Assembly: GCA_904397835.1 (NCBI GenBank)
Contig: CAJFOV010000049.1
Span: 1-64,000, forward strand
Direction of reading: 5' to 3'
Length of the DNA: 64,000 nt
Source: Candidatus Aristotella avistercoris
GTDB taxonomy: Bacteria > Bacillota > Clostridia > Oscillospirales > Ruminococcaceae
Notes under the pieces: model-generated
What the model saw: the letters and a program-made list of their open reading frames with translations, nothing else
Databases searched by the model: none
Told to the model about the DNA's origin: nothing
Translations under genes and position numbers: made by a program
Part shown: piece by piece, positions 32,394 to 40,907 of the stretch
How the letters are laid out: each line of letters begins with the position of its first letter
How positions within the stretch are numbered: position 1 is the first letter of the stretch

Positions 32394-32930
32394 TTACCGG
32401 CGGGCCTTCCACAGGTCCAGGAGGGCCATCAGCTCTGAGGTCCGGTTTTCTATGTCGCTGTGATCCCCGTTGACCAGGCGGACCTGGTGGGTCAGGGCCC
32501 GGCAGAGGGGTATGTTGTGGGGCAGCACCTCGTCCTGGCGGCTGCAGAGGATATGGGCCATGGGGTTCCGCACCGGGCAGCTCTCCTGCCGGTAGTCCTG
32601 CAGATAGGACCGGGGAATGGCGGAGTGGGTGATGATCTCACACCCGTTGGGGTTGAGGCAGGGGCTGGTGAGGATACAGGGCAGGAGGAACCGCAGGCTC
32701 AGCTGGTTGGCAAACCAGCCCCCCAGGCTCTGGCCCACCAGGAGCACCGGTTCCCGTGTGCGCTGGATCACCGCCGCCAGCGCCGCCAAAATCTGCCCCG
32801 GCGGCTGCTGGAGGTAGTCCAGCTGGGGGGAGATGAGCTGCTCCCCCTGGCAGATGCCCTGCAGGGCCTGGAAGTTCTTGTTGTCGGCAACCCCCATAAA
32901 TCCATGAATGTTGAGGATCAAAACGGTCAT
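32394..32930 (-). CDS. YqiA/YcfP-like alpha/beta hydrolase
   Basis: A 178-residue single-domain alpha/beta hydrolase. The nucleophile elbow is GQSLGG (residues about 66-71), the N-terminal strand LNIHGF supplies the oxyanion region, and the likely acid and His are in SRQDEVLP and NGDHSD near the end. YqiA-type proteins are small cytosolic esterases; the substrate is unknown. Fourth gene of the operon. Confidence 0.8.
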   Translation of the reverse strand: MTVLILNIHGFMGVADNKNFQALQGICQGEQLISPQLDYLQQPPGQILAALAAVIQRTREPVLLVGQSLGGWFANQLSLRFLLPCILTSPCLNPNGCEIITHSAIPRSYLQDYRQESCPVRNPMAHILCSRQDEVLPHNIPLCRALTHQVRLVNGDHSDIENRTSELMALLDLWKARR

Positions 32931-33040
32931 CTCCTTATCTCTCGGTGACGTTGTCCCATGTCCACCCCGCCTGTGCCGTTGGCCAAACTGGAATCCGGCG
33001 CGGCGAGCTCCTTTGCCCCAGCTGATCCCTCTGTGAATTC

Positions 33041-33580
33041 CTAGCCGTTATGCACCTGTACCTGGCACTGGCCCATGGTGTGCAGCGCCTCCCGGTGGGC
33101 CTGGGGGGTGACTCCGGCACAGCAGGCCCCATCCACCACCACTGGCACCTGGGGCAAAAAGGTCTTGCAGAGCAGGGCGTTGGACACCACGCAGATGTCT
33201 GTGCACAGGCCCACCAGCTCCACCTGGTCCAGGCCGTCATACCGGCCGTCGGCCAGATCCCGGGCCAGGGCGCTGGAACCAAAGGTCTCCTTCTCGTAGA
33301 CGGTGTGCCGCCACGGGTCCACCACCGCCAGCAGCTCCGGGCAGAACTGCCACCCCCAGGTGCCCCGGACGCAGTGGGGCACCGGCAGGAACTTGCCCTC
33401 CTGGGTCTCAAGATAGTTCTCCCCGTGGGTGTCCAGGGTGAAGGCAAGGAGCCCTCCCTGCTCCAGATGTTGGGACACCTTCCGGCAGACCTTTGGGACG
33501 ATGCTCACCGCCTCCGGCGTTCCCAACGCGCCGGTGATAAAGTCGTTCTGCATGTCCACCACCAACAGGAGTTTCCCCAT
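33041..33580 (-). CDS. Cysteine hydrolase of the isochorismatase/nicotinamidase family
   Basis: A 179-residue enzyme resembling nicotinamidase PncA. The catalytic Asp is in VVDMQNDF (about residue 8), the Lys in VYEKETFGS, and the Cys in GLCTDICVVSNA (about residue 131). The metal/substrate stretch DTHGENYLETQEGKFLPVPH (in part) is typical of nicotinamidase-like members, so conversion of nicotinamide to nicotinate for NAD salvage is the best guess. ATG 33580 follows GAGGAGG; an upstream TTG in the same frame lacks a site. Third gene of the operon. Confidence 0.85.
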   Translation of the reverse strand: MGKLLLVVDMQNDFITGALGTPEAVSIVPKVCRKVSQHLEQGGLLAFTLDTHGENYLETQEGKFLPVPHCVRGTWGWQFCPELLAVVDPWRHTVYEKETFGSSALARDLADGRYDGLDQVELVGLCTDICVVSNALLCKTFLPQVPVVVDGACCAGVTPQAHREALHTMGQCQVQVHNG

Positions 33581-33617
33581 TGCGCCATCCTCCTCTCTCA
33601 AAAAAGCCAGATGCCTC

Positions 33618-34106
33618 TTACAAAACCAGGACCATGTCGTACCAGACGGCGCCCCCGTGGACAGAGGCGGAGATCCCCCGGTTCTCAAAGCCAAACCGGG
33701 CGTAGAAGGGGATCTTCTCCCGTTTGCAGGTGAGGATCACCCGCCGGCGGCCCTGGATGCGGCTCTCCTCCACCAGGCGGCTCAGCAGTGCCCCGCCGAT
33801 CCCCTGCCCCTGGGCATCCGGATGGACGGCCAGGTCAAAGATCATCTGGTTCTCCCCCAAGGGGTCGTGGCCCGAATCCGGCGCAAAGAGATCGTCCGCA
33901 ATGGCCATGGCGTTGCTGACACAGCCGTTGACCATCCCCACAATCCGGTCCCCCTGCTGTGCAACAAAGAAGCTGCCTGCAAAAGCGGCGATGCGGTAGC
34001 GCAGGGCCTCCTCACTGGCGGCCTCCTGGGGCGGGAAGCAGGCACGCTCCACCTGCAGCAGCGCAGGAAGATCCTGAGGCAGCGGGGGACGTATGACACA
34101 GTTCAT
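33618..34106 (-). CDS. GNAT family N-acetyltransferase
   Basis: A 162-residue acetyl-CoA-dependent transferase. Motif A is FDLAVHPDAQGQGIGGALLSRL (about 90-111, in part), with the pyrophosphate-binding QGQGIG; the IRPPLPQDLPALLQVERACFP start resembles arylalkylamine-type (AANAT-like) members, and YARFGFENRGI is the usual motif B. Substrate unknown. ATG 34106 with AAGGAGA upstream. Second gene of the operon. Confidence 0.85.
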   Translation of the reverse strand: MNCVIRPPLPQDLPALLQVERACFPPQEAASEEALRYRIAAFAGSFFVAQQGDRIVGMVNGCVSNAMAIADDLFAPDSGHDPLGENQMIFDLAVHPDAQGQGIGGALLSRLVEESRIQGRRRVILTCKREKIPFYARFGFENRGISASVHGGAVWYDMVLVL

Positions 34107-34150
34107 CAAATCTGTCTCCTTCTTTCACAGTGGTAGTATGACGGCGGGGT

Positions 34151-35398
34151 TCACCGGGTTCCTCCGGCGGCCCTTGCCGCCAGGATCCCCGTGTTCCAGG
34201 CCCAATGAAGGTTGTAGCCGCCGCAGTCTCCCACTGCGTCCAGCAGTTCCCCAGTGAGATACAGCCCCGGCCGCAGGCGGGACTCCATGGTGCGGGGGTC
34301 CACCTCCTCCAGCGAGATCCCTCCGCCGGTGACCTGGGCCTGATCCCAGCCCAGGGTACCGCTGACCTGCATGCGCCAGTCCTTGAGGGTGGCGGCGATG
34401 TCCCTCACCTCTCGATCCCGCAGGGCGGCCACCGGCTGTGCCAGGGAGGCAAAGCCCAGGGATTTGAGCAGCGCCAGGCCCACCCGCTTTGGCACAGTCC
34501 CCAGGAGCAGCTCCTCCAATGTTTGGTATCGGCCTTGATGCAGCCGCTCCCGCAGCAGGGCAAGCACTCCTTCCAGCGGGAGATCCGGCAGCAGATCCAG
34601 GGAGATGACCCCCCGCCCGGCTGCCTGGGGCAGCAGGCAGGAGAGCTGGAACAAGGGGATGCCCGACAGGCCATAGTCGGTGAACTGGATCTCACCCGTC
34701 TCTGCTCCCAGCAGCTGCTCCCCTGCCAGGAGGGAGGCCCTGCCCTGGGCTCGCTGGCCCTTCAGGCCATGGAAAACCTGTTCCTTGCCCTTGAGGGGCA
34801 CCAGGCAGGGGTAGAGGGGATTGACTTTGTGACCCATTGCCCGGGCCAGGCCATAGCCGGAGCCGTCGCTCCCAAGTTTGGGGGCCGCCCGGCCTCCGGT
34901 GGCCAGAATCACCCGCCGGGCCGGAAGGACCTCCCCTGTGTCCAGGTGCAGCAGGAACTTCCCATCTGCCCAGCGCAGGTGCTGGACGGTACAGCCGGTG
35001 CGCAGCTGCACCCCCGCCTGCCCCAACTCCAGGCGCAGCACGTCCAACACCATGGATGCCTGGTTGCACAGGGGGTACAGCCGCCCTGACTCCTGGCGGC
35101 AGAGGAGGCCCGACTCCCGGAAAAACGCCAAGGTCTGTTCCACTGGCATCTCCTCCAAACATGCGGCCAGGGCGCTGGGGTTCTGGCTGTGGTAGTGACA
35201 GGGGGCGATCGCCTCATTCCCCAGGTTGCACCGGCCATTCCCGGTGGAGAGGAGCTTTTTCCCCACCCGGTCCTGCTTCTCCAGGGCCACCATCTCCCCG
35301 GCGAACCCCTCCCGAAAGAGGGTCAAAGCTGCCGCCAGGCCACTGGCGCCCATGCCCACAATGGCCACCTGGGGTATTTGGCCTTTGGATCTTCCCAT
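34151..35398 (-). CDS. BaiN/RdsA-type (HI0933-like) FAD-dependent oxidoreductase
   Basis: A 415-residue flavoprotein. FAD binding is shown by VAIVGMGASGLAAAL (residues 11-25), LEKQDRVGKKLLSTGNGRCN (family signature, in part), VILATGGRAAPKLGSDGSGYGLA and the C-terminal GLYLTGELLDAVGDCGGYNL. The HI0933 family includes BaiN, which acts in bile acid 7-dehydroxylation, though most members serve unknown redox reactions. The start has GGAAGGAGG. It is the first gene of the minus-strand operon that continues with GNAT, nicotinamidase-like, YqiA-like and DUF6506 genes. Confidence 0.88.
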   Translation of the reverse strand: MGRSKGQIPQVAIVGMGASGLAAALTLFREGFAGEMVALEKQDRVGKKLLSTGNGRCNLGNEAIAPCHYHSQNPSALAACLEEMPVEQTLAFFRESGLLCRQESGRLYPLCNQASMVLDVLRLELGQAGVQLRTGCTVQHLRWADGKFLLHLDTGEVLPARRVILATGGRAAPKLGSDGSGYGLARAMGHKVNPLYPCLVPLKGKEQVFHGLKGQRAQGRASLLAGEQLLGAETGEIQFTDYGLSGIPLFQLSCLLPQAAGRGVISLDLLPDLPLEGVLALLRERLHQGRYQTLEELLLGTVPKRVGLALLKSLGFASLAQPVAALRDREVRDIAATLKDWRMQVSGTLGWDQAQVTGGGISLEEVDPRTMESRLRPGLYLTGELLDAVGDCGGYNLHWAWNTGILAARAAGGTR

Positions 35399-35665
35399 GG
35401 AGCCGCCTCCTTCCCATCCGATTGGTCTGACCCTATTCTAGCATAAAAAACGGTCCATGGCCATGTCCCCTTGGAGGGCCGTTCTCCCGCCAGTTAATTT
35501 CATTTATTAAAATTTCATTTCATTTTGACAAAAGGTAGGGCAAATCTTCTCCCTGCCCCGCCGCTAGATGTTCTTGCCTTTGGTCCCCAGCCCATGCTAC
35601 CATAGAGAAAAGAATAGAAATCCAGCGGGAGCCCCGGCTCCCCGACACAGAAAGGTGGTCCGCTT

Positions 35666-36868
35666 ATGAACTTGTTACAGGAGGCCAAGGCCCTGGAGCC
35701 CCAGTTGATCCAGTGGCGCAGAGCCCTGCACCAGATGCCGGAGATCGGCCTGAACCTGCCCAAAACCAGCGCCTATGTCCAGGAACAGCTCAAAGGAATG
35801 GGCATCCCCTTCCAGCTCTATGGCCATGGGTCCGCCATTGTGGCCACCGTGGGCCAGGGGGAGCGGGTCATCGCCCTGCGGGCGGACATGGATGCCCTGG
35901 CGGTCCCTGAGGAGACGGGTCTGCCCTATGCCTCCAAAAATGGCAACATGCACGCCTGCGGCCACGACGGCCACACCACCATGCTTCTGGGTGCGGCCCA
36001 GCTGCTGAAGGCCCACGAGGGGGAACTCAAGGGAACGGTCAAACTCTTCTTCCAACATGGGGAGGAGATCTGTGAAGGCGCCCCGGAGATGATTCAGGAA
36101 GGGGCCCTCACCGACCACCATGTCCAATGCATGTATGCCCTCCACGGCCAGCCCAACACCCAATATCCCAGCGGCACCGTCCTGGTCAGCGACGGGAACA
36201 TGATGGCCTCTGCAGACTTCTTTGACATCCGGGTCAAGGGCAAGGGCTGCCACGGCGCCATGCCAGAGAGCGGCGTGGACCCAGTGGTCATCGCCGCCCA
36301 GGTGATCCAGGCCATCCAGACCATGATGGCCCGGGAGATCTCCTCCCAGGAGTCCGCTGTGCTGAGCCTGTGCAGCCTGCGCAGCCGCACCGCCGATGAG
36401 GAGCAGTACCAGAAGGTCTACAACGTCATCCCCAACTGTGTGGAGATCGCCGGAACCCTGCGCACCCTCAACAGCGACGTACAGCAGTACATCCTCGCCC
36501 GCATGGAGGAGATTGTCACCGGTATCTGCAGCACCGCCCGGGCCACCGGGGAACTGAAGGTCAAGCACGTGGCCCCTGTCCTGCACAACCCCAAGGCCAA
36601 CGCTCAGGAGCTCTACGAGAGCGCATGCAAAGTCCTGGGGGAGGATCAGGTGGTCTACTGCAACAAGCCATCCATGGGTTCAGAGGATGCGGCCTACTTC
36701 CTGCAGGAGGTGCCGGGGAACTATTTCAATCTGGTGTCCTACGCCCCCATCGACGGGGCAGTACATCCCCTGCACAACTCCAAGTTCTGCTTGGATGAGC
36801 ACGCCCTGCACCACGGCGTGGCCGTTTTGGTCCAGGGGGCCATGGATTGGCTGGAGAAAGGAGAGTAG
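35666..36868 (+). CDS. M20D family amidohydrolase, copy 1
   Basis: A 400-residue zinc-dependent amidohydrolase (hippuricarpase / IAA-amino acid hydrolase type) that removes acyl groups from N-acyl amino acids or cleaves small peptides. Ligands are in NMHACGHDGHTTM (about residue 93-105), HGEEICEG (bridging Glu pair, where the other copies have PAEET), ALHGQP, and PLHNSKF near residue 370. The lid domain covers about 180-290 (KGCHGAMPESGVDPV). It is a relative of the three tandem copies at 55-59 kb but stands alone here, upstream of the initiator tRNA. Confidence 0.92.
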   Translation: MNLLQEAKALEPQLIQWRRALHQMPEIGLNLPKTSAYVQEQLKGMGIPFQLYGHGSAIVATVGQGERVIALRADMDALAVPEETGLPYASKNGNMHACGHDGHTTMLLGAAQLLKAHEGELKGTVKLFFQHGEEICEGAPEMIQEGALTDHHVQCMYALHGQPNTQYPSGTVLVSDGNMMASADFFDIRVKGKGCHGAMPESGVDPVVIAAQVIQAIQTMMAREISSQESAVLSLCSLRSRTADEEQYQKVYNVIPNCVEIAGTLRTLNSDVQQYILARMEEIVTGICSTARATGELKVKHVAPVLHNPKANAQELYESACKVLGEDQVVYCNKPSMGSEDAAYFLQEVPGNYFNLVSYAPIDGAVHPLHNSKFCLDEHALHHGVAVLVQGAMDWLEKGE

Positions 36869-37173
36869 CCTCCTTTGGCATGTAAGGGGGACGGTCCACA
36901 ATAGATGGGCTGTTCCCTTTTTGACCAGCTCTCCCATATCATCAACCGCAGCCGGTCATCGGGTCAAAAAAGGAAGCTATGGCCGGAGCGCAGCATAACA
37001 AAGAAGGGGGCATCGCTCCCGCTGTTGCCGCCTCCTTTCCTTCCAACTGAGATGGATATGGGCGCGGTCTGTCTCCGTCCCCATACCGATCCAGAAAAAT
37101 TGAAAAAGGGGCTTGTAATCTCTAAAGTCCTGTGCTATACTATATAAGCAGTCAAATTTAGATTGCACCATAT
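36869..37173. other. Intergenic region before tRNA-fMet
   Basis: 305 bases with no reading frame I can support. The tRNA promoter lies at 37113-37141. Confidence 0.5.
37113..37141 (+). promoter_or_regulatory. Promoter of the initiator tRNA
   Basis: TTGTAA (37113-37118), 17-base spacer, TATACT (37136-37141). Confidence 0.75.
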
Positions 37174-37250
<77 letters not shown>

Positions 37251-37257
37251 CCAGACT

Positions 37258-37295
37258 GAGTCTGGACGCAATTCGCGTCTGGACTCTTTTCTTTT
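37258..37295 (+). terminator. Terminator of tRNA-fMet
   Basis: GAGTCTGGACGC pairs with GCGTCTGGACTC (two G-U pairs) around a 5-base loop, followed by TTTTCTTTTTG. Confidence 0.8.
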
Positions 37296-37649
37296 TGTCC
37301 GGGCAGGGTGCTCGCGCCGGAAACGGCATCTAAAGTGTCCACCCCTTCCATATGGACTGGTCATGATAAATGGCCAGTCCATTTTTACATTTATACAAGG
37401 ATATGCGCTATTTCCCATAAAAGGCCACTATAGCGTTCTTGGAGCCTTTTCTACCCAGGGGCAAAATCAAAGTTTTGTAGGAGATAAAGCGGGGCTTCCA
37501 ACTGTTTTTCAGGCGGAGGCCCATTTTTGACTTTTCTATAACGGTTTACTTCTGGCCAGTTTCCAATGATTTATCACCCCCTTCAAACTGCTTTGACGGT
37601 AGCCAAGGCGTCCGTAGCCCCGTGCACCATTGGTTGGGCCCGAATCAGG

Positions 37650-37678
37650 TTGATTTTATTTTCTGCATATGATAGTAT
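37650..37678 (+). promoter_or_regulatory. Promoter of the SAM / aaRS-like cluster
   Basis: TTGATT (37650-37655), 17-base spacer, TAGTAT (37673-37678). Leader of about 125 nt to the GTG at 37809. Confidence 0.6.
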
Positions 37679-37808
37679 AAATAGGAATATCCAGAGAATT
37701 TTTGGTGAAAGAATGGGGTTGAATCGCCGTGTGCGCCGCCCTTCACATGGTGGCTTAACCAGCCAATAGGTGGGCTGCATATCCTTAGAAAAAGGAGGGG
37801 GTTCCACT

Positions 37809-38537
37809 GTGAAGCAAGATTTCACTTTAGTCGCTCAAGAATATATTAAGGAGCGGGAGAGCTGTTCGTTCAATGCTCTGGTGCTGGATGGATATCTGGA
37901 GGATCTGCTCCGCAGGTGCCGTCCGGGGAGGTGCTTGGACTACGGTGCGGGCATTGGCACCGTCAGCAAGATGGCAGCAGCAGCAGGGCTGGATGTCACC
38001 GCTTTTGAACCGGATCCATCCATGTTCAAATTGCTTCAGGCAAATCTTCAGGGCGAGCATGTGACCCTCACCGCCTGCCAGGCCCAGCTTAAGGGCAACT
38101 ATGATGTCATCCTTTCCATTAACATGCTGGACTATGTGGACGATCTCGCCGGAATGCTCTCCTATTACTACAGCATTTTGAATTGTACGGGGCAGTTGAT
38201 CCTATCGGTTCCCCATCCAATGAAGGATCTGGGAGACTGGGTAAAAGTGAGAAGCGGGACCCGGTGGGACTACCACTACTACCGGCTGGACGGCTATCTA
38301 GAGGAAAGAGTGTGCGACAAACCGAGAGAAAATGTCAACGGGGACGTGGTTCAATCCGGGGTCCGTTCCTATCACAGGACCATCTCTACCTACTATAATG
38401 CCATCCTTCAGGCTGGCTTTACCGTCACCCGCCTGGGGGAACCTGGTGTTTCGCCTAGGGCCAAGGATTACCCCGTTATCCAGCAAAAGGCCTCACGCAT
38501 CCCCTATTTTCTGGTTTTTGTGTGCAAAAAGGGGTGA
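37809..38537 (+). CDS. Class I SAM-dependent methyltransferase
   Basis: A 242-residue methyltransferase of the UbiE/BioC-like fold. Motif I is CLDYGAGIGTVS (about residues 38-49), motif II VTAFEPDP, and the 'YDVILSINMLDYVDD' strand gives motif IV. GTG 37809 is chosen because AAAGGAGGGGG is 7 bases upstream. The C-terminal third ('GVRSYHRTISTYYNAILQAGFTV') is a typical substrate lid. It opens a cluster with a carboxy-SAM-synthase-like gene (5-base gap), a radical SAM gene and an aaRS-like gene, so it may use carboxy-SAM rather than SAM, which is inference. Substrate unknown. Confidence 0.82.
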   Translation: MKQDFTLVAQEYIKERESCSFNALVLDGYLEDLLRRCRPGRCLDYGAGIGTVSKMAAAAGLDVTAFEPDPSMFKLLQANLQGEHVTLTACQAQLKGNYDVILSINMLDYVDDLAGMLSYYYSILNCTGQLILSVPHPMKDLGDWVKVRSGTRWDYHYYRLDGYLEERVCDKPRENVNGDVVQSGVRSYHRTISTYYNAILQAGFTVTRLGEPGVSPRAKDYPVIQQKASRIPYFLVFVCKKG

Positions 38538-38541
38538 TAAC

Positions 38542-39291
38542 ATGCGCCGTGATGAGCTATTTCGGGACCGCCCCTATGAGGGAAGGTTCCGTTTTGATGA
38601 AAACACAGCCGCTGTCTTTGAGGATATGCTGCTCCGCAGCGTTCCCCTGTACCAAACCATGCAGGAACTCACCGTGGACCTTGCAGTGCGGTTTGCAAAG
38701 CCCGGTACGATCATTTATGACTTGGGCTGTTCCAAGGGGACCCTCTGCCGGTTGTTGCGTCAGTCCATCCCAGACCTGTCTATTGGCATTGTGGGTGTGG
38801 ATTGCTCCGCCCCCATGATTCAGGGGGCCATGGACCTAACCCCTACTGGGGAAAAAGACAACATCACCTTTTTACAGGAGGATGTGACACAGACCTCCTT
38901 TGTGCGCGCCGGCGTCATTGTTGCGTGCCTGACCCTCCAGTTTCTTTCCCTCCAGGAGCGGGAAGCGCTGGTGCAGCGGATATATGGTTGTCTTCGCCCA
39001 GGCGGGGCCATGATTCTCTTTGAGAAAACAGAACACGAAGATCCCCTGTTGCGCCAGCTGGAGGTGGAGGTGTACTATAACCTGAAGGCTAGGAACGGCT
39101 ACTCCCAACAGGAGATCCTGGGCAAACGGGAGGCGCTGAAAGGGGTCCTTCTTCCGCTGTCCGACGAGCAAAACCAGTCTCTTCTGCAACAGGCCGGTTT
39201 TTCTCTGGTGAGTATGATTTTTAAATGGATGAACTTTTCCGGTTATCTGGCAGTCAAACAAGGGGACCATCTGTGGGGCGATGGGATATGA
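38542..39291 (+). CDS. CmoA-like carboxy-SAM synthase homologue
   Basis: A 249-residue SAM-fold protein that follows CmoA along its whole length: FRFDENTAAVFEDMLLRSVPLY (residues 15-36, CmoA has [22 protein letters not shown], both in part), TIIYDLGCSKGTL (about 56), VDCSAPMI, LTLQFL, KARNGYSQQEILGKREAL (with the Arg expected to hold the carboxylate) and KWMNFSGYLAVK. CmoA makes carboxy-SAM from SAM and prephenate for tRNA wobble-uridine modification with CmoB. No CmoB is visible here. Starts 5 bases after the methyltransferase, AAAGGGGTGA site, and overlaps the radical SAM start by four bases. Confidence 0.85.
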   Translation: MRRDELFRDRPYEGRFRFDENTAAVFEDMLLRSVPLYQTMQELTVDLAVRFAKPGTIIYDLGCSKGTLCRLLRQSIPDLSIGIVGVDCSAPMIQGAMDLTPTGEKDNITFLQEDVTQTSFVRAGVIVACLTLQFLSLQEREALVQRIYGCLRPGGAMILFEKTEHEDPLLRQLEVEVYYNLKARNGYSQQEILGKREALKGVLLPLSDEQNQSLLQQAGFSLVSMIFKWMNFSGYLAVKQGDHLWGDGI

Positions 39292-40892
39292 ATGTAATTC
39301 TAATTGCGGGGCTGGGCCCTGCTCTGATGGAGACAGAGGATCTTGCAGGCAGTCTCTATGACCAGGACCGCCCAGAAATCCGCCGCCAATATGACATCGG
39401 CGGCAGGGATTGCACACCAGAGCGCCTGATCTACCAATCGCGCGGGAGATCGATTCCCTTGTTGCGTCCCCGGCCCAAGCTGCGGGAGACAGACTACATC
39501 TCAGAGACCCTGAAAAGCATTCTTTCTGCGGAGGGTATTCCCTTTCACTTTATCCCAATTCGCCAGATCTGGGCCAATCAGGCGCCAGATACCCGCGGCT
39601 TGGAGGGGGAGAGCATCGTCTGTTTGTCCACAACCTTTATGTGGAACGAGAGAATGCTGGACCACGCCATCTCCTGGGTTTTCCGGCATTTGCATTGCCG
39701 CTACCTGGTGGTTGGGGGACAGTACGGCGTACTCAAACAGGAGTACCTTCTACAGCACTGGGGCGCTCCCAACCTCTTCCTCCAGACCGGGGAGGCCGAG
39801 CTCTCCCTGGTTCCTCTCATTCGAGCTCTCCAGACAGGCGGGGATGAAAAGGAACTTTTGGCCATCCCCAACCTCCTATCTATAAGGGATTCCGGCACCT
39901 TGCTGCGCACCGCAACGGAGGATTTTGATTTTCGATCGGTCCCTCGGGTTCGCTTTTGTGGGCAGAGCGGCTATATCCCTTATATGTCGATGCGGGGCTG
40001 CCCCTACCGCTGCAAGTTCTGCGCCCTGCGGGAGTGTACGCCAAAATGGCAGTATCAAACCGCGGAGCGAATCTTTGCAGATTGGCAGGCCTATGCGAAG
40101 GAAAACGACGCCAACCACTTTTCCATCAACGACTCCACTTTTTTTATTCCCTATCACAAAATTCCCCGGCTGCTGGAACTGCTCAAGGGCAGCGGATTTA
40201 CCTGGGACGCAAATGCCCGGGCCGATACGCCCTTTGACGCCAGCAGCGTAAAGGCATTGGAGGAAGCTGGTTGTACAGCGCTCTTTTTTGGCTTTGAGTC
40301 CATGTGCAGCGCGACACTGGAAAAAATGGACAAGCGAACCACTCCGGCAGATAACCGGCGCATCAACCGTCTCTTTGCCAACAGCGCCATCACCACCAAA
40401 ATGTCCTTTATCGTTGGGTTCCCCGGGGAAACCCCTGAGGATTTCGCCCAGACCCAATCCTACCTGGTTCATGAGCATGTGGGACGCTACAGCCTCTATG
40501 TGTTTGAATATGAGGGGGATATCCTGCCCATTGGAAAGGAAAAAGACAAATACCAGCTAGAACTTCTGCCTGAGCGTGGTGGCTACCACTGGGCCCACGC
40601 AGGGGAGCACTGGCGGCACTGCGGCATGGATTCTGACACGGCGCGGCTGCTGCGGGCCCAAACAATTCGCCTAACCCGCACCCACCCCCACTCCATGGCG
40701 GTATACCGCACCTGGCAGGACGCTTACGCCTGGCCTTTTGTCCCAGATCTGGATAAAGAACAGAACCTGCGCATCGAAAAGCTCCTGGACCAGCTGGTGT
40801 TCGCACCGGTAGACGCCGGGGCTGCCTTTGAGGAGGAAGTCCACCGCATTCTCCAAGAGCTGGAGACCTTTCATGTTGTTCTGGGTCAGTGA
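39288..40892 (+). CDS. Radical SAM protein with N-terminal B12-binding-like domain
   Basis: A 534-residue protein. Residues 1-200 look like the Rossmann-type cobalamin-binding domain of B12-radical SAM proteins (ILIAGLGPALME, IVCLSTTFMWN, RYLVVGGQYG, QTGEAE) but I see no DxHxxG motif, so B12 may be absent or bound base-off otherwise. The 4Fe-4S motif is MRGCPYRCKFC (Cys at about 237, 241, 244), followed by FGFESM and IVGFPGETPEDF. The reaction could be methylation, methylthiolation or another radical step. ATGA overlap with the CmoA-like gene; 15 bases before the aaRS-like gene. Confidence 0.85.
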   Translation: MNVILIAGLGPALMETEDLAGSLYDQDRPEIRRQYDIGGRDCTPERLIYQSRGRSIPLLRPRPKLRETDYISETLKSILSAEGIPFHFIPIRQIWANQAPDTRGLEGESIVCLSTTFMWNERMLDHAISWVFRHLHCRYLVVGGQYGVLKQEYLLQHWGAPNLFLQTGEAELSLVPLIRALQTGGDEKELLAIPNLLSIRDSGTLLRTATEDFDFRSVPRVRFCGQSGYIPYMSMRGCPYRCKFCALRECTPKWQYQTAERIFADWQAYAKENDANHFSINDSTFFIPYHKIPRLLELLKGSGFTWDANARADTPFDASSVKALEEAGCTALFFGFESMCSATLEKMDKRTTPADNRRINRLFANSAITTKMSFIVGFPGETPEDFAQTQSYLVHEHVGRYSLYVFEYEGDILPIGKEKDKYQLELLPERGGYHWAHAGEHWRHCGMDSDTARLLRAQTIRLTRTHPHSMAVYRTWQDAYAWPFVPDLDKEQNLRIEKLLDQLVFAPVDAGAAFEEEVHRILQELETFHVVLGQ

Positions 40893-40907
40893 CAGGAGGG
40901 ATCACCG

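Larger units (their letters stand above)
37251..37808. other. Low-GC junction between tRNA-fMet and the SAM cluster
   Basis: 558 bases. It holds the tRNA terminator, a second terminator-like hairpin ATGGACTGG / CCAGTCCAT with TTTTTA (37352-37388) that has no gene in front of it, and a promoter at 37650-37678. No gene is visible; base composition drops compared with the left flank, as expected for a junction with acquired DNA. Confidence 0.5.
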
